In this document: piece by piece, positions 59,741-64,000 of the stretch
Numbering within the stretch: the first letter of the stretch is position 1
Layout of the letters: each line of letters begins with the position of its first letter
DNA from: Anagrus nilaparvatae
Lineage: Eukaryota; Arthropoda; Insecta; Hymenoptera; Mymaridae
NCBI GenBank assembly: GCA_022575985.1
Contig: JAKSXM010000014.1
Coordinates: 19,096,001 to 19,160,000 of the forward strand
Reading direction: 5' to 3'
DNA: 64,000 nt
Notes under the pieces: model-generated
The model's input: the letters and a program-made list of their open reading frames with translations, nothing else
The model's database searches: none
What the model was told of the DNA's origin: nothing
Made by a program: the position numbers and the translations under genes

Positions 59741-60108
59741 TGTATGATTAAACGAACTTGTAAGTGAAGTTCGATCATAATTATACGTAGAGCCTCGTTC
59801 GAAGAGATTACAAATGTAGTTACCTACTTTTCATGCTAGATGTCACGACTTTTTAGAGGAAATTCAAAAAATTTCATACCGCTTCCTATACTTTGTACCT
59901 GCTTCCACCGTTCGTGCGCGCTCATCATCAGATTGTTTAGAGGAGAAAAGATTCCTATTTTTAACTGCAATAAATTGTCAGATTACAATTTGGGCTGGGA
60001 AATTAATTAATTAATTAAATTGTTGGGCGGGAAAATTGTAATCTCTTCGAACGAGGCTCTACGTATAATTATGATCGAACTTCACTTACAAGTTCGTTTA
60101 ATCATACA
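59741..60108. repeat. Perfect ~73-bp inverted repeat with ~220-bp loop
   Basis: The left arm 59741-59813 and right arm 60036-60108 appear to be exact complements, containing CGAACTTGTAAGTGAAGTTC and GAGCCTCGTTCGAAGAGATT. A third, direct partial copy (GCCTCGTTCTCGAGATTACA) follows at about 60121. Near-perfect arms suggest a recent origin or gene-conversion upkeep. No coding content. Confidence 0.85.
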
Positions 60109-61009
60109 ATTATACTTCAAGCCTCGTTCTCGAGATTACAAATGTAGATATTCAGAGAAGACAATTTATTGTAGTATCTATATACCTATCCAAAATTAAA
60201 TAAAGAAATTGGGAAAACCAATAGGCTATAAGCCTCTCAGTATTTTACTGATCCATTTCATTAAATTATGAAGAACTAAATATGTAGAACCATTCCAAAG
60301 ACTATCTTAATATAGCATAGCCTCTGACCATTCAATTTTAATTGGTTTTTAAGGTAGAAAAAAATGTATCAGAGAATTTTTTATTCATTAGTAATAGCGT
60401 ATTGTTTGACAAGGCCTTTAACAGCAAATCTCCATAAATCCTTCTGCTTTTATGAATTTGTAAACAATTTTTTCCATACTCATCCAGTTTTATAAACATT
60501 TAAAAGACAATCATTTAAAAATAAAGATATTCTGGATAATTAAACAACAGGAAACATTTTTAATTTTGATCTACTATTTCATTATATGACTGTCTAAATT
60601 CTTGAATTTACCCCCATCACAATAGGCATGTTTTGCCTAAGTGCCTGGTATGTAATATGTTGATCATTTATCATAACAAATTTGATAAATAAGACAGTTC
60701 TGAGCAACCAAATTGCAAGTTATCGAACAGTGTAACCAATCTTTTGGTTTTTTTATTAAGTTTACCTAAATTAGATATATATAAAAATATTATTTTAAAT
60801 AGATTATAAGTTCTATCAAAAATAAGGATTAATACACTGTGATCCCTATAGTATCTCAATTATAATGAATCAATTAAGTATAATTGTTCTAAAAAAGGAT
60901 ATTGTTGTAAACCATTGTATAAGTTAATTTGTATACAAGTATAAAAATTAAGCTTATAGGTTGATATTTGGGTAATTCCTTTTTTTACAAAAAAATTCCT
61001 TTCTATATA

Positions 61010-61031
61010 TTTTTTTTTTTTTTTTTTTTTT
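61010..61031. repeat. Poly-T tract (~22 T)
   Basis: An uninterrupted T run about 110 bp before the element at 61145. Confidence 0.9.
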
Positions 61032-61382
61032 CAAATAATAATAAAAAAATTGAGATCTTGGCATCTCTCTATAATATTCAATGAATTATAAAATTATTAT
61101 GGTTAAAAAATGTATGTAATAGTAACAATAATAACAGTAAAAAAAAACGCTGCCAAGTGATTGGCACTATGGTTCCTCATTAACAATAGCAAAATATTTA
61201 TAATGGTCTATTTTATCTAATAAAAATTATAATTTGAGATATCAATATTTCATAAAAAAAAGTTAAATACCGTATTTTAAAAGAAAAAAAATGTTGCTGT
61301 GATTTAATGTTTTTTATTTAACAAATTTTTAGAAAAAAATTTCAATAAACTAGGTATTACAGATTTTAAAAAAAACAATACT

Positions 61383-62690
61383 ACAGATTTTTTAATTTTT
61401 TTGTTTTATTAATATTGAGAAAAAAATTTTGAAAAAATTCGGTATCAGATCCAAAAAATTACTATGAATAAGCTTTCTAAAACTAGTACTCTCATAGAAA
61501 TTAATTAGGTACTACGTCCGAACAAAAAAAAATTTTGGTATTCTTTGTATTTTTTTGTGAAAAAAATTTTCAAAAAATTAATTATCAGATTTGAGATATC
61601 GAGTAAAAATCGTACTTTCAAATATAAGTACTTTCATGGAAATAAATGAGGTATTACATCCAAATTAAAAAAAAAAAAAAGTAGTTTGAGATTTTTTGAT
61701 GAAAAAATTTTTGAAAAAAAAATTAGATCTTAATTCCATAATGGTGGTTAAATACCACCGATTGCAACATTTTCAAATATTAGTACTTTCATGGAATTAA
61801 AGGAAGTATTACACTAAAAAAAAAAAATATTACAGATTTTTTAATTTTTTTGTTTTTTTAATTTTGAGAAAAAAATTTTGAAAAAATTAAGTTTCAGGTC
61901 CAAAAAATTACTATAAACGATATTTCTAAAACTAGCACTCTCATAGAAATCAATTAGGTACTACATCCAAAAATAAAAAAAAATTAAGTTTTTTTTGTAT
62001 TTTTTGGTGAAAAAAATTTTGGGAAAAAAATTTTTAAAAAATTAGTTATCAGATTTGAGATATCGAGTAAAAATCGTACTTTCAAATATAAGTACTTTCA
62101 TGGAAATAAATGAGGTATTACATCCAAATTAAAAAAAAAAAAAAGTAGTTTGAGATTTTTTGATGAAAAAATTTTTGAAAAAAAAATTAGATCTTAATTC
62201 CATAATGGTTGTTAAATACCACCGATTGCAACATTTTCAAATATTAGTACTTTCATAGAAAAAAACTAAGTATTACGTCCTAAAATAAAAAAAATTTTGG
62301 CATTTTTTGTATTTTTTGGCAACAAAAATTTTGAGAAAAAAATTTGGAAAAAATTAGGTATCAGGTCCAAAAAAATGCTATAAACCATAGTTCTAAAACT
62401 AGTACTCTCAAAGAAATAAATTAGGTACTACGTCCAAAAAGAAAAAAAAAATTAGTGTTTTTTGTATTTTTTTGTGAAAAAAATTTTGAGCAAAAAATTT
62501 TCAAAAAATTGGTTATCAGATTCGAGATATCGAGTAAAAATCGTACTTTCAAATATAGGTACTTTCGTGGAAATAAATGAGGTATTACATCCAAATTAAA
62601 AAAAAAAAAAAGTAGTTTGAGATTTTTTGATAAAAAAATTTTTGAAAAAAAAATTAGGTCTTAATTCCATAATGGTTGTGAAATTTCACC
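61383..62690 (+). repeat. Internal tandem array, ~460-bp unit, about 3 copies
   Basis: The block TCTAAAACTAGTACTCTCAT, then AATTAGGTACTACGTCC, recurs near 61475, 61925 and 62390. GATATCGAGTAAAAATCGTA follows each, and the AAGTAGTTTGAGATTTTTTG block recurs three times. Units differ by scattered substitutions and A-tract length. Confidence 0.85.
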
Positions 62691-62693
62691 GGT

Positions 62694-62702
<9 letters not shown>

Positions 62703-62745
<43 letters not shown>
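62703..62745 (+). repeat. (AC)n microsatellite, ~21 units
   Basis: A pure dinucleotide run inside the repeat element; the minus-strand translation yields a spurious Val-Cys repeat frame. Confidence 0.95.
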
Positions 62746-62749
<4 letters not shown>

Positions 62750-63675
62750 GACTTTTTTTAAAAATCGGTTTTTTAGCTTCCTGGGGTCCCAAAACGAGCT
62801 TATATGCCAAAAAATCAAAAATCAAAATTTCATCTATCACAAAGGTTCCTCCATGAGGAACCAAAAATAATAAATTACTATTTAGTAGGTGAAAAAAGTT
62901 TTCATGTAAAAAGAGACTTTTTCATATATTAATATTGTCATATTAAATAGTCATTGGTGATGCAGCAGAAGTATTCTAACGATAGATAGTAGCAAATATT
63001 CTTTGATAGTAGATAGTATTGCTGCATTTATATAAAAAGGTAAAGATAGAATTCCCACAGAATTCACCCTCATCAAAGGAACTGTCAGTATAGTTAATAA
63101 AATAGAATAAGAGGCAATTTAGATATCATCTCTTGTATAGCAAAAGATAGTTTAATAGAATGCATGTGGCTTGTTTTATGCATCTATTTTAATAATACCA
63201 GACCTGGTCAATATTTGAACCTGCAGTACTTATCTAAGTATATGCAACAATTTTACAAAAAATTAGTAATCTAATAGATGACAAGGATTCTTATAGTATC
63301 TTGTGATAGAATTGATAATTTTATAATTAGAAATTATGTGAAATTTAATGATACCATTGGTTATAGATTTTTAATGTAATTTCTTTTTGAAATTATTAGA
63401 AAACCTAAATGCACAAAAAATAAAATGTCATTATCTTTAAGATTTTAACTTCTTGAACATAGATAAATTGAATTTATTCATTTTTCTAGAGAGAATTTAG
63501 AATAGGGGAATATTTGCCTTATTAAGGAATTAGATCACCTTACTCTTAATTAATAATTTTTGTTCATAAATTTTGAACACCATTTTAAATTTTTAATTTG
63601 GCCACCTAAGATTTTGCAAATATTAGTTTAATTAAGCTTATATTAGAAAATTGATTCTATTTTCTTAAACCATAT

Positions 63676-63840
63676 TTAGGTTGGATATCCTACCTTAGGT
63701 TAGGTCCATTTCTTAGTTAGGTTAGGTTGGTTTTGACTAGGTTAGGTTGGCTCTTGCTTAGGTTATAGGTTAAGATTTAATTAAACCATGGGTTAGGCTC
63801 ATTGATATATGGTTAGGCTACAGTAGGTTGTTAAATTAAT
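63676..63840 (+). repeat. Degenerate TTAGG-like repeats
   Basis: At least eight GGTTAGG/TTAGGTT words occur in about 165 bp, including several TTAGGTTAGG dimers, interrupted by unique bases. TTAGG is the ancestral insect telomere repeat. This may be an interstitial telomeric relic, or a dispersed repeat rich in this word. Confidence 0.6.
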
Positions 63841-64000
63841 TTATTAATTAAATTAAGTTAAATAATTGAATTATGCCTTGTGATCTAGACCCCAAGAAAA
63901 AAATTTTCAGTTAAGTGACTGGTCGAGAAAACGCATCTTTATATTTTAAAATGCATTTTCCTAAACATTAAAATTATAGTCAATTTTGTTACTTTATTAT

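Larger units (their letters stand above)
61145..62868 (+). mobile_element. Microsatellite-bearing repeat element (longest copy, ~1.7 kb)
   Basis: Starts near CTGCCAAGTGATTGGCACTA followed by TGGTTCCTCA, and ends with GGTTCCTCCATGAGGAACC, itself a short hairpin. The body is an internal tandem array of ~460-bp units followed by an (AC)n run and the family signature ACAGACTTTTTTTAAAAATC. Related copies or fragments lie at 11938, 16640 and 18322. No coding frame; class uncertain. Confidence 0.65.
57702..64000. other. Gene-free, repeat-rich DNA
   Basis: No conserved coding frame found on either strand. It contains a (TTTTAAC)n stretch, two hairpin repeats, a microsatellite-bearing element with an internal tandem array and TTAGG-like DNA, all listed separately. 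Positions 58560-59300 are less AT-biased and repeat-like (blocks such as CGCAGGACGGGTTCCCG) but no family was recognised. Positions 60200-61000 and 62900-63650 show nothing identifiable. Confidence 0.6.

Noticed and set aside
62661..62864. Frame encoding a Cys-Val repeat
   Set aside because: It is the translation of the (AC)n microsatellite in a repeat element.
61145..62868. Possible viral or retroelement origin of the ~1.7-kb repeat
   Set aside because: No coding remnant, long terminal direct repeats or poly-A tail could be seen; left as an unclassified non-coding repeat.

Overview
This is a very AT-rich eukaryotic (animal) chromosome segment. Its genes are split by short introns with GT..AG borders, and it carries many palindromic non-autonomous transposons. 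The gene set (u-shaped/FOG, SMYD4, RNF216, NUDT19, KIFBP, a homocysteine S-methyltransferase, cytosolic LeuRS and ArgRS), the compactness of the gene-bearing part and degenerate TTAGG-like DNA fit an insect. I lean towards a hymenopteran, possibly a parasitoid wasp, but the order is inference.

Layout. Positions 1-20.6 kb have no gene I can support: AT-rich DNA upstream of (probably partly inside the first intron of) u-shaped, with several TA-flanked MITEs and scattered GATA motifs. Seven exons of u-shaped, a FOG-type GATA cofactor, run on + from 20.6 to 26.3 kb; the 5' end is not found. On -, an unrecognised 245-aa gene spans 29.3-35.9 kb; its 5.7-kb first intron holds three long inverted repeats in a row. 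From 37 to 57.6 kb the window is gene-dense: SMYD4-like (-), a gene joining tandem BRCA1-type BRCT domains to an RNF216-type RBR ubiquitin ligase (-), NUDT19-like (+), KIFBP (-), homocysteine S-methyltransferase (+), cytosolic leucyl-tRNA synthetase (-) and cytosolic arginyl-tRNA synthetase (-). Beyond 57.7 kb there is repeat-rich DNA with a microsatellite-bearing repeat family and TTAGG-like sequence at the end.

Functional links. LeuRS and ArgRS are both subunits of the animal multi-synthetase complex. Here they lie in tandem less than 400 bp apart, each with a CACGTG E-box about 60-75 bp upstream of its ATG. The LeuRS model has a 2-nt frameshift in one exon and ends before the C-terminal appended domain of the human enzyme. 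The SMYD4-like protein has lost two residues normally needed for methyl transfer.

Most notable: (1) the in-frame, phase-consistent BRCT-BRCT-RBR ligase fusion; (2) the intron with three consecutive foldback elements, which would be transcribed into long hairpins; (3) the LeuRS anomalies next to ArgRS. All gene models were read by eye from splice signals and remembered family sequences; no database search was run.
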